Positions 46,541 to 54,843 of a DNA stretch of 64,000 nucleotides are shown piece by piece (position 1 is the stretch's first letter; the number at the start of each line of letters is the position of its first letter). Location: contig JAHBTJ010000015.1 of the NCBI GenBank assembly GCA_019638595.1, forward strand, positions 1-64,000, given 5' to 3'. The notes below the pieces were generated by a model, which ran no database searches, was not told where the DNA came from, and was given only the letters and a program-made list of their open reading frames with translations. The translations under genes and the position numbers were made by a program. The stretch comes from Chitinophagaceae bacterium (GTDB lineage: Bacteria; Bacteroidota; Bacteroidia; Chitinophagales; Chitinophagaceae).

Positions 46541-47593
46541 TCAGAGCTGTTGCATGGTTGTTGCAGCCAATGCCTCCATATCCTGCAGCCGCATACATTT
46601 AAAATGTTTTTTAGGACAGGTTCGGGTTCCGAAGTTTGAACAGGGCTGGCATGGCAAACCAGGTACAATAAAATTGCGGTGTTTTGGGGGGAAATTACTG
46701 CCATAATAGGGTTCCACATCCAGTTTGGGCGAAGTGCCGCCCCAAACAGCCATTACGGGTTTATTGAAAGCGCAGGCTATGTACTGGAAGCCGGTATCGT
46801 GCGATATGACCAGTTTTGCCCTCCGGATAATATCCGCCGATTCGTTCAGGCTGAATTTACCGCATGCATTGTAAATTTTTACAGGATCAATATCATTCAC
46901 GGCTTTTCCTTCTTCAAAATCTTCCTTTCCACCTACCAGTACAATGGGATGGTCTATTTTTTTGCAAAGTTCCTGCAACTTTGGAACAGGTAATTTTTTG
47001 GTGTAATAAGAGGCGCCGATCACGATCGCTATAAAACCCATTTGATGGGAGAGGGGGAGATCCTCTGTTTTTATTTCCTCGCCGTTGGGCACAAAATAGT
47101 CCAATCCCCTGCCATCGTCTTTAATGCCAAGCGGCTTCAGTGCATTCAGGCAACGTTGTGAAATATGTATGCCCGGCATAGTATTGATATGGAATTTGGT
47201 GAGCAGGAATTTTTGTATGCTCAGCTTCCGGTAGTTCAGCCATTTTGTACGCATATCGGTTTCGAGCCATAACCGCAGCGTACGAAGATTTTTATGGAGG
47301 TCTATAATGTAATCAAACTGTTCGTTGCAGATATCGCTGATGGTTTGCTTATAATCATTATCATAATAATGGAACTTATCTATATATGGATTGCCGATTG
47401 TTACCGCTTTGAACTTTTTTTTAGTAAGAAAATGAACTTCGGCTCCGGGCATTTGTTGTTTCAGGCAACGGATAGCCGGGGTGGTAAGTACAATATCACC
47501 GATAGAAGAAAATCGTATAACGAGGAATTTCAACCGGGTTCGGCCTTGAAATGCAGAACCTTTTGCCAGCATTTGTTCCGGAGATTTGATCAT
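46541..47593 (-). CDS. Glycosyltransferase family 9 (heptosyltransferase-like)
   Basis: 350 residues with GT-B fold. N-terminal RFSSIGDIVLTTPAIRCLKQQ and C-terminal LVISHDTGFQYIACAFNKPVMAVWGGTSP are the family marks. Members transfer heptose or related sugars to the lipopolysaccharide core at the inner membrane. The usual start is at LKFLVIRFSS; here 20 residues precede it, so a later start is possible, though no ATG lies between Met8 and the motif. Single gene; no LPS genes adjacent. Confidence 0.92.
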   Translation of the reverse strand: MIKSPEQMLAKGSAFQGRTRLKFLVIRFSSIGDIVLTTPAIRCLKQQMPGAEVHFLTKKKFKAVTIGNPYIDKFHYYDNDYKQTISDICNEQFDYIIDLHKNLRTLRLWLETDMRTKWLNYRKLSIQKFLLTKFHINTMPGIHISQRCLNALKPLGIKDDGRGLDYFVPNGEEIKTEDLPLSHQMGFIAIVIGASYYTKKLPVPKLQELCKKIDHPIVLVGGKEDFEEGKAVNDIDPVKIYNACGKFSLNESADIIRRAKLVISHDTGFQYIACAFNKPVMAVWGGTSPKLDVEPYYGSNFPPKHRNFIVPGLPCQPCSNFGTRTCPKKHFKCMRLQDMEALAATTMQQL

Positions 47594-47695
47594 ACGGCGC
47601 GAAGATAATGTATAGGAGCGCTATGATGGATAAAGCAGCCTTATTATACCGGGCAGTGAGTTGGCTCTGTATGCCTGACCCATGGGCAGCCGGCT

Positions 47696-48004
47696 TTAGG
47701 CCTGGGCGGTTGGCCCGCCAAAGTTCATGGGTATCTGTACTTCTTCAATATCCTGTATAGTACCATTGGCCGCTTCAAAACGTTTTACATTATCTATCAG
47801 GGCTTTCATAAAACGTTTAGCATGTTGGGGTGTAAGAATAAGGCGGGATTTTACTTTACTTTTAGGAGTTCCCGGCATTACATTCACAAAATCCACTACA
47901 AACTCTGCATGACTATGTGTAATGATGGCGAGATTTGCATATATACCTTCCGCAATTTCTTCCGAAATTTCTATGTTTAACTGATTGGGCTGCTGCTCTG
48001 CCAT
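47696..48004 (-). CDS. DUF3467 domain protein
   Basis: 102 residues, with EGIYANLAIITHSHAEFVVDFVNVMPG and SRLILTPQHAKRFMKALIDN, the DUF3467 signature. The domain is common in Bacteroidota and often near transcription genes; function unknown. Cytoplasmic. A -7 element TACATTTG on the minus strand lies upstream at 48022-48029. Confidence 0.93.
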   Translation of the reverse strand: MAEQQPNQLNIEISEEIAEGIYANLAIITHSHAEFVVDFVNVMPGTPKSKVKSRLILTPQHAKRFMKALIDNVKRFEAANGTIQDIEEVQIPMNFGGPTAQA

Positions 48005-48021
48005 AAATATATTGTTTTGTG

Positions 48022-48029
48022 CAAATGTA
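48022..48029 (-). promoter_or_regulatory. -7 element of the DUF3467 gene
   Basis: TACATTTG, perfect match to TAnnTTTG, 17 bases before the ATG. No -33 element is clear. Confidence 0.45.
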
Positions 48030-48071
48030 GCAACTTAACCATGCGGGAAAAACTAAATTTATAAGGCTTGC

Positions 48072-50114
48072 TTAAAAGGTTGCGGAAAGCAACATGCGTA
48101 TTTCAGATTTTCGGTTGCCTTGTATTTCGTCCAGCCCGCTGCCTATGGACGTACGGTTGTTGTAAATAGTTTGTCCCCATTTTAGCCATAGGGAAAACTG
48201 TTTGTTCAGCTTATAATTTGCGTTGATATAATAGCGGGCGCCTTTATCGTAAAATACCGGAACGGCATAGTAGTAAAGCACATCATTCTCATAGGCATAC
48301 AATCTTGAATTATAACTATCGCTTTCAAAGTACTGTAACCGGAAGCCGGCGCTGAGCCTGTTTTGCAATGGCTTATACAACAAATCAAAAAACAGCAGGA
48401 ACCCATTTTCATCCCCGGCTTTTTCGCGTGTATACCATAACAGCTCAAACCGTTGCCTGATGCTGAACGCGGAGCTCAACTGGTGGTTGACCTGGGTTCG
48501 CCACGACCGGTTATTAAAAGTGCCCGTTTCATTCAAGGCGTTGGCTTCGCTAAGGTAGTTCAGGGGCTTGTACTGATCGCGGTAGCGGGTATATACTTCC
48601 GTTAGCTTGCCGGGCTTATAGGTAAGCTGCATAAAATATTCTTTACCGGTTGAAGGAGCGTCTACCCTGTATTTAAGCCAGGGAAAGCTGAAAAGATCAA
48701 TATATCCATCCAGCTTTAAGAAATAGGCCGGTCTTAGCGAAAAGCCCGCGTACAGTCCCTGTTCGTTGGTGGGATTTGTATTTACGGTAAATGCGTTCCC
48801 GTAAAAGGCCTGGTACGATTTTGATAGGTACCGGTGCAGCAATACAAGATCCATTTTTGTATGTAAGCCGGCAAGCAATCCATGTATGGCTCCGGCAGCC
48901 GCATTTTTGCCGATAGCGGTTTCGCCAAACAGGTGTATGTTTTTGTAAGTGTAATGATAATCTACGCTGTAATTACTCCAATGCCTGCCCTGCATAGCAT
49001 ACAGGTTATAAGGAACAGGATTTTTTTGAATGTATTTGTTGAAATGAAGCTGCAGCATGTTAAAGCCTATTCTCCATTTTGGTGTCCGGTAATTGATATT
49101 GCTTCCGTACGAAACCAAGTGTAGCGTTTCCTTATCTTCCAGCTCAGATGGAGTGCGGTGATAGCCGGATAGATGAATGGAAGTAGCTATTTCATTAAGG
49201 GCGGTATCTTTTTCCAGGTTGGCATCCAGCCTGCGTGCAGAAACAAAAAACGTACTTTCCCAATTGTTTTTTTGCAGGGTAATGGCAGCCCCACGATTAA
49301 AATAAAATGCCCCCGCCGAATTATACGGGCGCAATATTGCCGCCTGCCGTTTTATATTTGTCATGCCGGCTCCTTTGCCAAAGGCCAATCCCTGCCAGCA
49401 TATCAACCCCTGCCCGAGGTTAATTGTATAATCGCCCGCTGCCACTGTTTTTATTAACCCCTTATGCTTACTGAACAGGTGAAAGGAGTAAAAGTCGAAC
49501 CCGGTACGGTTGTTTTTGGTAAAGAAAGGCTCACCGGCGTCTTTGGCTGCCGTAAAGCCATATTGCAATTGGTTTTTGTATTGATATTTTAACCGCATCA
49601 TTACCCGTGAATTGCCACCGGCATAAAAACTATTACCGCTGTCGGGAGCATTATAGCCTCTGGCTTTTTCGATATTGCTCCCGTAGCGGGCTATAAAAGA
49701 ATACTTTCCCTGCTTCAGGCTGTTTTTTAACCATTGAGCAGGTAATACCGTATTGGTAACTGTTACGTATAGGCGTAGTTTCCTGATCGTTTCCACATCC
49801 CATCCCGGCACGGCCTGCAGCTCATATATGCTGATGAGCTTGCCAAGCAGGCGACGGTAATTCAAAAAATTGTCAATTTGCAGCGCTGTTAGCAGTTGCA
49901 GGTTTTTAAGATCATCTTCATCTGCATCGTTTACGTTCAATGGATTGCTTTTGTAATATTCCACCTGTTGCAGCCAGCCATCGTCTGTATTGTCGGCATC
50001 CTCCAGGCTTTCAGTATAGTCTTCCAGTTGTTGTTCCATGGCAGACGAAGGAAGCTCCTGCCCCTGTAGGCGGATGGCTAAGCATAGCGATAATATGACA
50101 GCGGGAAATTTCAT
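48072..50114 (-). CDS. Helix-hairpin-helix outer-membrane beta-barrel protein
   Basis: 680 residues with a signal peptide (to about residue 19), an acidic linker, a pair of helix-hairpin-helix motifs at about 55-115 (NPLNVNDADEDDLKNLQLLT, then YELQAVPGWDVETIRKL) and a long beta-barrel with alternating aromatic and polar strands up to a final Phe (MLLSATF), the usual end of an outer-membrane barrel. Periplasmic HhH domains fused to barrels are known in Bacteroidota; DNA contact is implied by the motif but unproven. The start codon overlaps the stop of the next upstream gene by four bases. Confidence 0.82.
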   Translation of the reverse strand: MKFPAVILSLCLAIRLQGQELPSSAMEQQLEDYTESLEDADNTDDGWLQQVEYYKSNPLNVNDADEDDLKNLQLLTALQIDNFLNYRRLLGKLISIYELQAVPGWDVETIRKLRLYVTVTNTVLPAQWLKNSLKQGKYSFIARYGSNIEKARGYNAPDSGNSFYAGGNSRVMMRLKYQYKNQLQYGFTAAKDAGEPFFTKNNRTGFDFYSFHLFSKHKGLIKTVAAGDYTINLGQGLICWQGLAFGKGAGMTNIKRQAAILRPYNSAGAFYFNRGAAITLQKNNWESTFFVSARRLDANLEKDTALNEIATSIHLSGYHRTPSELEDKETLHLVSYGSNINYRTPKWRIGFNMLQLHFNKYIQKNPVPYNLYAMQGRHWSNYSVDYHYTYKNIHLFGETAIGKNAAAGAIHGLLAGLHTKMDLVLLHRYLSKSYQAFYGNAFTVNTNPTNEQGLYAGFSLRPAYFLKLDGYIDLFSFPWLKYRVDAPSTGKEYFMQLTYKPGKLTEVYTRYRDQYKPLNYLSEANALNETGTFNNRSWRTQVNHQLSSAFSIRQRFELLWYTREKAGDENGFLLFFDLLYKPLQNRLSAGFRLQYFESDSYNSRLYAYENDVLYYYAVPVFYDKGARYYINANYKLNKQFSLWLKWGQTIYNNRTSIGSGLDEIQGNRKSEIRMLLSATF

Positions 50115-50938
50115 TCCGGTTTCTTTTTTCCATACTCGTATAAAAGCAAAATGCCCGGGGAAAAGCCGAGCCGCTGATGGAAACCGGCGGTCATATCAAG
50201 GCGCATTTGTTTGTATTGATAGCCGGCGCCCGCGTATAGTATATTATTACCTGTTATATAGCCTGTTCTGGCAAAAAGCTGTTTAATGGGTTTATATTGA
50301 AGTCCCAGGTGAACGCCGGTGGCGGTATTGCTTTGTTTGATCACTTCCAGCGTAAAAAGCAGGCTTTCTGATATTTCATAACCCAAACCAGCTTTGTAAA
50401 CAGCAGCGAGCTTTTCTCCTGTATTTTTTCCCAGCCTGCTTTGCAGGGGATTGTATACCTGCACACCGGCATGCAACTGCTGCGTAATATGGAAAATAGA
50501 ACCTATTTCAAAATTCACGGAGCCTGCGCTTCCATAATTGCTTATCCTGATGTTGTAATAGTTGAATGCTGCTCCAATATCCACCCTGTCGTTCAGCTTC
50601 CGGGCATAACCAAGGCTGATCTCAGATTCATTATAGGCGTTGTAGCCAAAATAATGCGCTTTACATACAAAGTTTCCCGATGCGGTTGGTATACCTATTA
50701 CGGCTGTGTGCATGGCCGTTTCCTTTAGCATGAACCGCCTTTCGCTGAGTATACCGGCGCTAAAGTTGTTAAGAGCTGCAAGCGAAGCTATGTGGGAAGT
50801 GCTGTTAAGAACATCCGGGAACCGGTGGCTGTAAGCGCCGGATGAAAGATAAGGAGCGGAAACGGGTGTTCGTATTTGCTGTGCTGCAGCTACCTGTATC
50901 CATACAAGCATCATGACAGCGAGGTTAGCAATTCGCAT
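50111..50938 (-). CDS. Outer-membrane protein, PorV/PorQ-like
   Basis: 275 residues, signal peptide (MRIANLAVMMLVWIQVAAAQ), then beta-strand-rich sequence with alternating pattern (ISLGYARKLNDRVDIGAAFNYYNIRI, GVHLGLQYKPIKQLFARTGYIT) typical of FadL-like PorV/PorQ barrels. Its stop overlaps the start of the HhH barrel gene (ATGA), so the two are translationally coupled and probably act together. The family assignment is by pattern only. Confidence 0.72.
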   Translation of the reverse strand: MRIANLAVMMLVWIQVAAAQQIRTPVSAPYLSSGAYSHRFPDVLNSTSHIASLAALNNFSAGILSERRFMLKETAMHTAVIGIPTASGNFVCKAHYFGYNAYNESEISLGYARKLNDRVDIGAAFNYYNIRISNYGSAGSVNFEIGSIFHITQQLHAGVQVYNPLQSRLGKNTGEKLAAVYKAGLGYEISESLLFTLEVIKQSNTATGVHLGLQYKPIKQLFARTGYITGNNILYAGAGYQYKQMRLDMTAGFHQRLGFSPGILLLYEYGKKKPE

Positions 50939-50974
50939 TGATCAGGATTTATCGTAAGATAAACCTTTTTACGT

Positions 50975-51009
50975 AAAAAAAATCCCGTTACCTGGTAAAG
51001 TAGCGGGAT
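50975..51009 (-). terminator. Terminator of the DUF1573 operon
   Basis: On the minus strand ATCCCG and CGGGAT enclose an inner TTAC/GTAA stem and are followed by eight T. It ends transcription 30 bases after the DUF1573 gene stop. Confidence 0.82.
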
Positions 51010-51038
51010 GTTTATTTATTTTTAAGATATAAGGAGTA

Positions 51039-51485
51039 TTATTTTCCTCCTTTATTTCCTTTCTTTTCTGCTTCGTATTTGGCATACGCTTCTGCGTTCA
51101 GCACTTCGCCGCTTATTTTCAGTTCAAGCGGAGCGTCAATGCCCTGTACTTTCACGTATACGGTTTTGTCAAAAGGTCCGGCAGCGGCGGCATTAAACCC
51201 GGCTTTAATTGCATTGTTTTTGCCTTTGGCAACCGGTTGCTGGGGCCAGGTAGGGGTAGTACAACCGCACGATGCCCAGGAGTTTTCTATTACAACCGGC
51301 TTATCGCTTACATTCTGGAATGCAAACTCGTAGTTTACAGGGGTTCCTTGTTTTATTTTTCCAAAGTCATGTTTCTTTTCCTTAAAGCTAACCAGGTCTT
51401 CGGCTTTTAGCGGGCCTTCTGTTTTTTGTGCAATAGCGAATGTTGCGATGGTTACTGCAGCTAATGTGAATAGCAGTCTTTTCAT
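51039..51485 (-). CDS. DUF1573 protein (copy 2)
   Basis: 148 residues, signal peptide (MKRLLFTLAAVTIATFAIAQ), and an Ig-like DUF1573 domain with SCGCTTPTW (Cys72, Cys74), HDFGKIKQGTPV and a Lys-rich tail (KYEAEKKGNKGGK). ATG 51485 lies two bases after the stop of the sister gene, so the two form an operon made by tandem duplication. Function in the family is not defined; the two-Cys motif may bind metal or form a disulfide. Confidence 0.93.
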   Translation of the reverse strand: MKRLLFTLAAVTIATFAIAQKTEGPLKAEDLVSFKEKKHDFGKIKQGTPVNYEFAFQNVSDKPVVIENSWASCGCTTPTWPQQPVAKGKNNAIKAGFNAAAAGPFDKTVYVKVQGIDAPLELKISGEVLNAEAYAKYEAEKKGNKGGK

Positions 51486-51487
51486 AT

Positions 51488-51940
51488 TTAACGGTTTATG
51501 TTTTTTAATAATTGAATACTCGCGTTGGCTGGAGCAGGATCGGCAGGTGTTTGCCATACTTCTCCTTTTATAAAGAATTGTTTGGTTTGCCCCCCGTTAT
51601 AAAAAACGGTAATGGCTTTTTCAAAGGGGCCGAATGCGGCAGCATTGTATCCTACCGTAATTTTTTTGGTGCCGCCCGGCGCTATGGGATCGCGATTCCA
51701 TTCGGGAGTGGTACAACCGCAGGAAGCCTGCACATTTTCAACCGCCAGGGGCTCTTTACCGGTGTTGGAAATTTCAAATATATGGGTAACCGGCTTACCC
51801 TGGGGTATTTTTCCAAAATCGTATTTCGTTTCTTTTAAAATAAGCACATCCCTGCCGGCAACCGCAGGTTTTACCGCCTGCTGCGCCTGCACGGCGCCGC
51901 CTGCGAACACTGCTATCAGTAAAAGAAATAATTTCATCAT
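51488..51940 (-). CDS. DUF1573 protein (copy 1)
   Basis: 150 residues, signal peptide (MMKLFLLLIAVFAGGAVQAQ), and the same DUF1573 fold with YDFGKIPQGKPV and ASCGCTTPEW. The upstream extension starts with GTG and adds little. First gene of the pair; the copies share about half their residues around the core motif, so the duplication is not recent. Confidence 0.92.
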   Translation of the reverse strand: MMKLFLLLIAVFAGGAVQAQQAVKPAVAGRDVLILKETKYDFGKIPQGKPVTHIFEISNTGKEPLAVENVQASCGCTTPEWNRDPIAPGGTKKITVGYNAAAFGPFEKAITVFYNGGQTKQFFIKGEVWQTPADPAPANASIQLLKNINR

Positions 51941-52053
51941 TGCTATAAACACTTAATAGCCTGGTTAACGTATTTACAAATCTACATATTGTTGTTTGAA
52001 TGTGTTAAAACATGTGCTTAAACTTACTGTTTTTTAACAACTTACCCCTTAAC

Positions 52054-52083
52054 TTGTGCTTTACATTTTCCATCTTACTTTAG
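52054..52083 (+). promoter_or_regulatory. Promoter of the redoxin gene
   Basis: TTG at 52054-52056, a gap of 19 bases, and TACTTTAG at 52076-52083 (one mismatch from TAnnTTTG). The ATG follows 16 bases later. Confidence 0.5.
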
Positions 52084-52099
52084 CTAAAAATAAAATTAT

Positions 52100-52603
52100 A
52101 TGAGGCATTTCCTGATATTCTTCCTGGCAGCCGGCTACATGTTACCCGTTTTTTCCCAGAACGATACTACCAAAACGCTTCCGGCTTATGCTCAATACCC
52201 GCTTCCCCAGTTTTCTATTGTATTGTCCGACAGCAGCACCTCGTATACCAAAGACCAGTTGCCAAAGGGTAAAAAGACTATTATCATACTTTTCAGTCCC
52301 GATTGCGATCACTGCAAACATGAAACGGAGCGCATAAAAAAGAACATGGAGCTGTTTAAAAAATCGCAGATAGTGATGATCACTACCATGCCTTTCGAAA
52401 AGATCCGGAGCTTTTCCACGGAATTTGGCTTAGACCAGTATAAAAACATAGTTGTAGGGCGCGATCCGAAGTATTTCTTCCCCAGCTTTTACAAGATCCA
52501 TTACCTGCCTTTCATTGCCGTGTATGATAAAAAGCAACAATTCCTTAAATCGTTTGAAGGAAATCCTACATGGGAAGAATTTGAAAAAGTGGTGAAGATG
52601 TAA
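52100..52603 (+). CDS. Exported redoxin/thioredoxin-fold protein
   Basis: 167 residues with a signal peptide (to about residue 19) and a thioredoxin fold with FSPDCDHCKHE (Cys69, Cys72), the CxxC site. The cis-Pro loop is HYLPFIAVYD. It is a periplasmic thiol oxidoreductase of the TlpA/AhpC-TSA type. It is divergent from the DUF1573 pair and is followed by mdh, each with its own promoter-like sites. Confidence 0.9.
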   Translation: MRHFLIFFLAAGYMLPVFSQNDTTKTLPAYAQYPLPQFSIVLSDSSTSYTKDQLPKGKKTIIILFSPDCDHCKHETERIKKNMELFKKSQIVMITTMPFEKIRSFSTEFGLDQYKNIVVGRDPKYFFPSFYKIHYLPFIAVYDKKQQFLKSFEGNPTWEEFEKVVKM

Positions 52604-52640
52604 GTGAACAAACAACGGTATTTGATTTTGCAAATGGAAG

Positions 52641-52671
52641 TTTGCTATTCAATCAAATACCCTTTACTTTG
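52641..52671 (+). promoter_or_regulatory. Promoter of mdh
   Basis: TTTG at 52641-52644, exactly 19 bases, then TTACTTTG at 52664-52671 (seven of eight to the -7 consensus). The ATG is 37 bases from the end of the -7 element. Best -33/-7 pair in the window. Confidence 0.65.
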
Positions 52672-52707
52672 CTGATCATACATTAAGAACCCAAATACGA
52701 TTGACTG

Positions 52708-53637
52708 ATGAAAGTAACTGTTGTAGGCGCGGGAGCTGTAGGCGCTACCTGTGCAGATAATATTGCCAGAGCCTCTCTTTGTGAAGAGCTTGTTTTACTT
52801 GATATTAAGCAGGGGCTGGCAGAAGGTAAAGCCATGGATATGATGCAGACCGCGGCATTGCTTGGCTTTGAAACAAAAATAACCGGTATTACAAACGATT
52901 ACAGCAAAACTGCCGGCAGTGATGTAGTATTAATTACTTCAGGCATCCCCCGTAAGCCGGGCATGACCCGTGAGGAACTTATCGGGATCAATGCCGGTAT
53001 TGTGAAAGGGGTTACACAAAATATTCTTCAGCATTCTCCCAACGCTGTTATTATCATTATCAGCAACCCGATGGATACCATGACATACCTGGCGCTCACT
53101 TCAAGCGGGTTGCCCAAAAACAGGGTGATTGGTATGGGAGGAATACTGGACAGCTCGCGGTTTAAATATTATCTCAGCCAGGCTATTCCCGCGTCTCCCA
53201 ACGAATTGCATGGGGTTGTTATAGGCGGGCATGGCGATACAACTATGATACCACTGACCAGGCTGGCAACTTACCAGGGAACGCCTGTCAGCTCTTATGT
53301 TTCTGCAGAAGTATTGAAAAAAGTAGCGGCAGATACAATGGTAGGAGGCGCTACGCTTACCGGGCTGATCGGTACCTCTGCATGGTATGCTCCGGGAGCT
53401 TCGGGAGCCGACCTTGTTAAAGCCATTGTACGCAACGAGAAAAGACTGTTACCCTGCTGTGTATTGCTGGAGGGGGAATACGGGCAAAAAGACATTTGCC
53501 TGGGTGTACCTGTAATTGTAGGGAAAAACGGATGGGAAAAAATCGTAGACTTTAATTTGAATGATGAAGAGAAAGCGCTGTTTAATAAATCGGCGGATGC
53601 GGTTCGTACTATGAATAATATTCTCAGCAGCCTTTAG
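52708..53637 (+). CDS. mdh: Malate dehydrogenase
   Basis: Oxidises malate to oxaloacetate with NAD+ in the TCA cycle. 309 residues of the LDH-like MDH group. NAD motif GAGAVGATCA (7-16), Arg82 and Arg88 in GIPRKPGMTREE (malate-binding loop), Arg151, and catalytic His175 (GGHGDTTM). The residue at the specificity site is Arg, so malate rather than lactate. Single gene with the clearest promoter of the window; a hairpin without T run lies downstream. Confidence 0.96.
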   Translation: MKVTVVGAGAVGATCADNIARASLCEELVLLDIKQGLAEGKAMDMMQTAALLGFETKITGITNDYSKTAGSDVVLITSGIPRKPGMTREELIGINAGIVKGVTQNILQHSPNAVIIIISNPMDTMTYLALTSSGLPKNRVIGMGGILDSSRFKYYLSQAIPASPNELHGVVIGGHGDTTMIPLTRLATYQGTPVSSYVSAEVLKKVAADTMVGGATLTGLIGTSAWYAPGASGADLVKAIVRNEKRLLPCCVLLEGEYGQKDICLGVPVIVGKNGWEKIVDFNLNDEEKALFNKSADAVRTMNNILSSL

Positions 53638-53666
53638 CCTTTGCGGTATTAAAAAAATATAATTGT

Positions 53667-53695
53667 AAGGTTGTACCTGCTGCCTGTGCAACCTT
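53667..53695. terminator. Weak hairpin after mdh
   Basis: AAGGTTGTAC with GTGCAACCTT (one G-U pair) and a nine-base loop, but the T run is absent. Terminator function is uncertain. Confidence 0.4.
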
Positions 53696-53751
53696 TCGGG
53701 TTAATTCAATATCCTAATTGAGTTTGTGATGGTCAAATTAAATTGGTGTTT

Positions 53752-54315
53752 ATGAAGCTGATTCTACCCGTACTTTTTGCTTTTATTTATTGCTTACCTT
53801 CTTTCAGCCAGGTTCCTTCTCACAGAAACCCCCAGGTTAACAAGGCTTTGTTTCCTGGTGATAACGAAAGGATAAGTCCCGAAAAAAACCTTAAGATAAA
53901 CCCGCTTTTTAACTGGAACCTCAATCCATATTCAAACGCAGCTATCAATCCTGCGAGCAACGCGCTCGTTAATCCTAAACTTAATACTAAGATAAACCCT
54001 CATTTTAACCAGGTAATCAATCCATTACGTTCATTAAGCCTTAACCCTTTAATGGGTAGTAACTGGCTGGGATACTATGCTTTTGATAAGTCGGGTAATC
54101 ATCTCGGCTATTTTGTGCGGGCAGACCAGCAGGTAATGATCTGTTTTGATACCAAAGGCAAATGGAATGGCTATATGGTGCTTACTGAAAACCAGACTTA
54201 CCTCTGTTATAACCTGCAGGATGAATGGACAGGAATGTTCGCCTGTTCTGATTCTGACAGCGGTTTGAACATGTTTAATAAAGAAGGAGAGTGGACAGGC
54301 GAATTTGCTAAATAA
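53752..54315 (+). CDS. Secreted protein with seven NP octapeptide repeats
   Basis: 187 residues from ATG 53752, with a signal peptide (MKLILPVLFAFIYCLPSFSQ). Residues 48-100 consist of octapeptides of form x-[ILV]-N-P-x-x-N-x, with the Asn-Pro pair at 50, 58, 66, 74, 82, 90 and 98, and a degenerate Ser-Pro unit at 42. Then comes a domain of Tyr/Trp/Gly strands (LGYYAFDKSGNHLGYFV, YMVLTENQTYLCYN, FNKEGEWTGEF). Similar INP repeat proteins occur in Bacteroidota but I know of no function. It is exported and probably lies at the surface or in the periplasm. Confidence 0.78.
   Translation: MKLILPVLFAFIYCLPSFSQVPSHRNPQVNKALFPGDNERISPEKNLKINPLFNWNLNPYSNAAINPASNALVNPKLNTKINPHFNQVINPLRSLSLNPLMGSNWLGYYAFDKSGNHLGYFVRADQQVMICFDTKGKWNGYMVLTENQTYLCYNLQDEWTGMFACSDSDSGLNMFNKEGEWTGEFAK
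53872..54063 (+). repeat. 24-bp-period repeat coding for NP octapeptides
   Basis: DNA that codes the units above: about eight 24-base units whose encoded period is exact but whose bases have diverged. Confidence 0.75.
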
Positions 54316-54452
54316 ACACTTCCCGGCCCCTGTTTTCATTGATAAAAGATAATATTCTGTAAATGAATTGTTTATGAACATGGATGTGTGAAGCAGGTTT
54401 AATATTTTAGTATGTGAACATTGTTCATATAACCTGTATTCCGTTTAATCCT

Positions 54453-54731
54453 ATGGTTCATTTTATCAATTCTCCGCTTAAACTATCAGGTGCTTTATTA
54501 ATGTTTTCGGGCATTGGTATAGCGGTATTTACATTGGCCGATTTTTTATTCCTGGGAATATCGGTTTTTTTACTGGGGCTGTTAATGCAGGTAACCGCCA
54601 ACCTGCTTTTAAAGTCAACACTCCGCCAGACCTATAAAAAGGTAGTTGAATGTACGCTCGTTCTTTTTATACTTGGCTTTTGCGGCATACTAATGCTTGA
54701 TTTTTTCGGACTTATAAAAATAATCCTCTGA
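54453..54731 (+). CDS. Small three-helix membrane protein, 92 residues
   Basis: From ATG 54453 (MVHFINSPLKLSG) three hydrophobic helices are visible (GALLMFSGIGIAVFTLADF, FLGISVFLLGLLMQVTANLL and TLVLFILGFCGILMLDFFGL), with a basic loop LKSTLRQTYKKVVE between helices 2 and 3. The longer frame begins with GTG 54414 and adds 13 residues. No family recognised. Possibly a helper of a neighbouring exported protein, but nothing in context proves it. Confidence 0.62.
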   Translation: MVHFINSPLKLSGALLMFSGIGIAVFTLADFLFLGISVFLLGLLMQVTANLLLKSTLRQTYKKVVECTLVLFILGFCGILMLDFFGLIKIIL

Positions 54732-54792
54732 TCCGTCATCACTACAAAAGATACCTGAAAACCGGTATATAATTATACTGAACTCCTGCGAT

Positions 54793-54823
54793 TGCCGGGG
54801 CTGTATGTTTGCTCTATGTTTGC
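54793..54823 (+). promoter_or_regulatory. Promoter of the PD40 lipoprotein gene
   Basis: TTG at 54793-54795, a gap of 20 bases, and TATGTTTG at 54816-54823. A second TATGTTTG at 54805-54812 is also present. The ATG follows 20 bases after the second. Confidence 0.55.
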
Positions 54824-54843
54824 CCTGTTAAACCAATCAGTAT

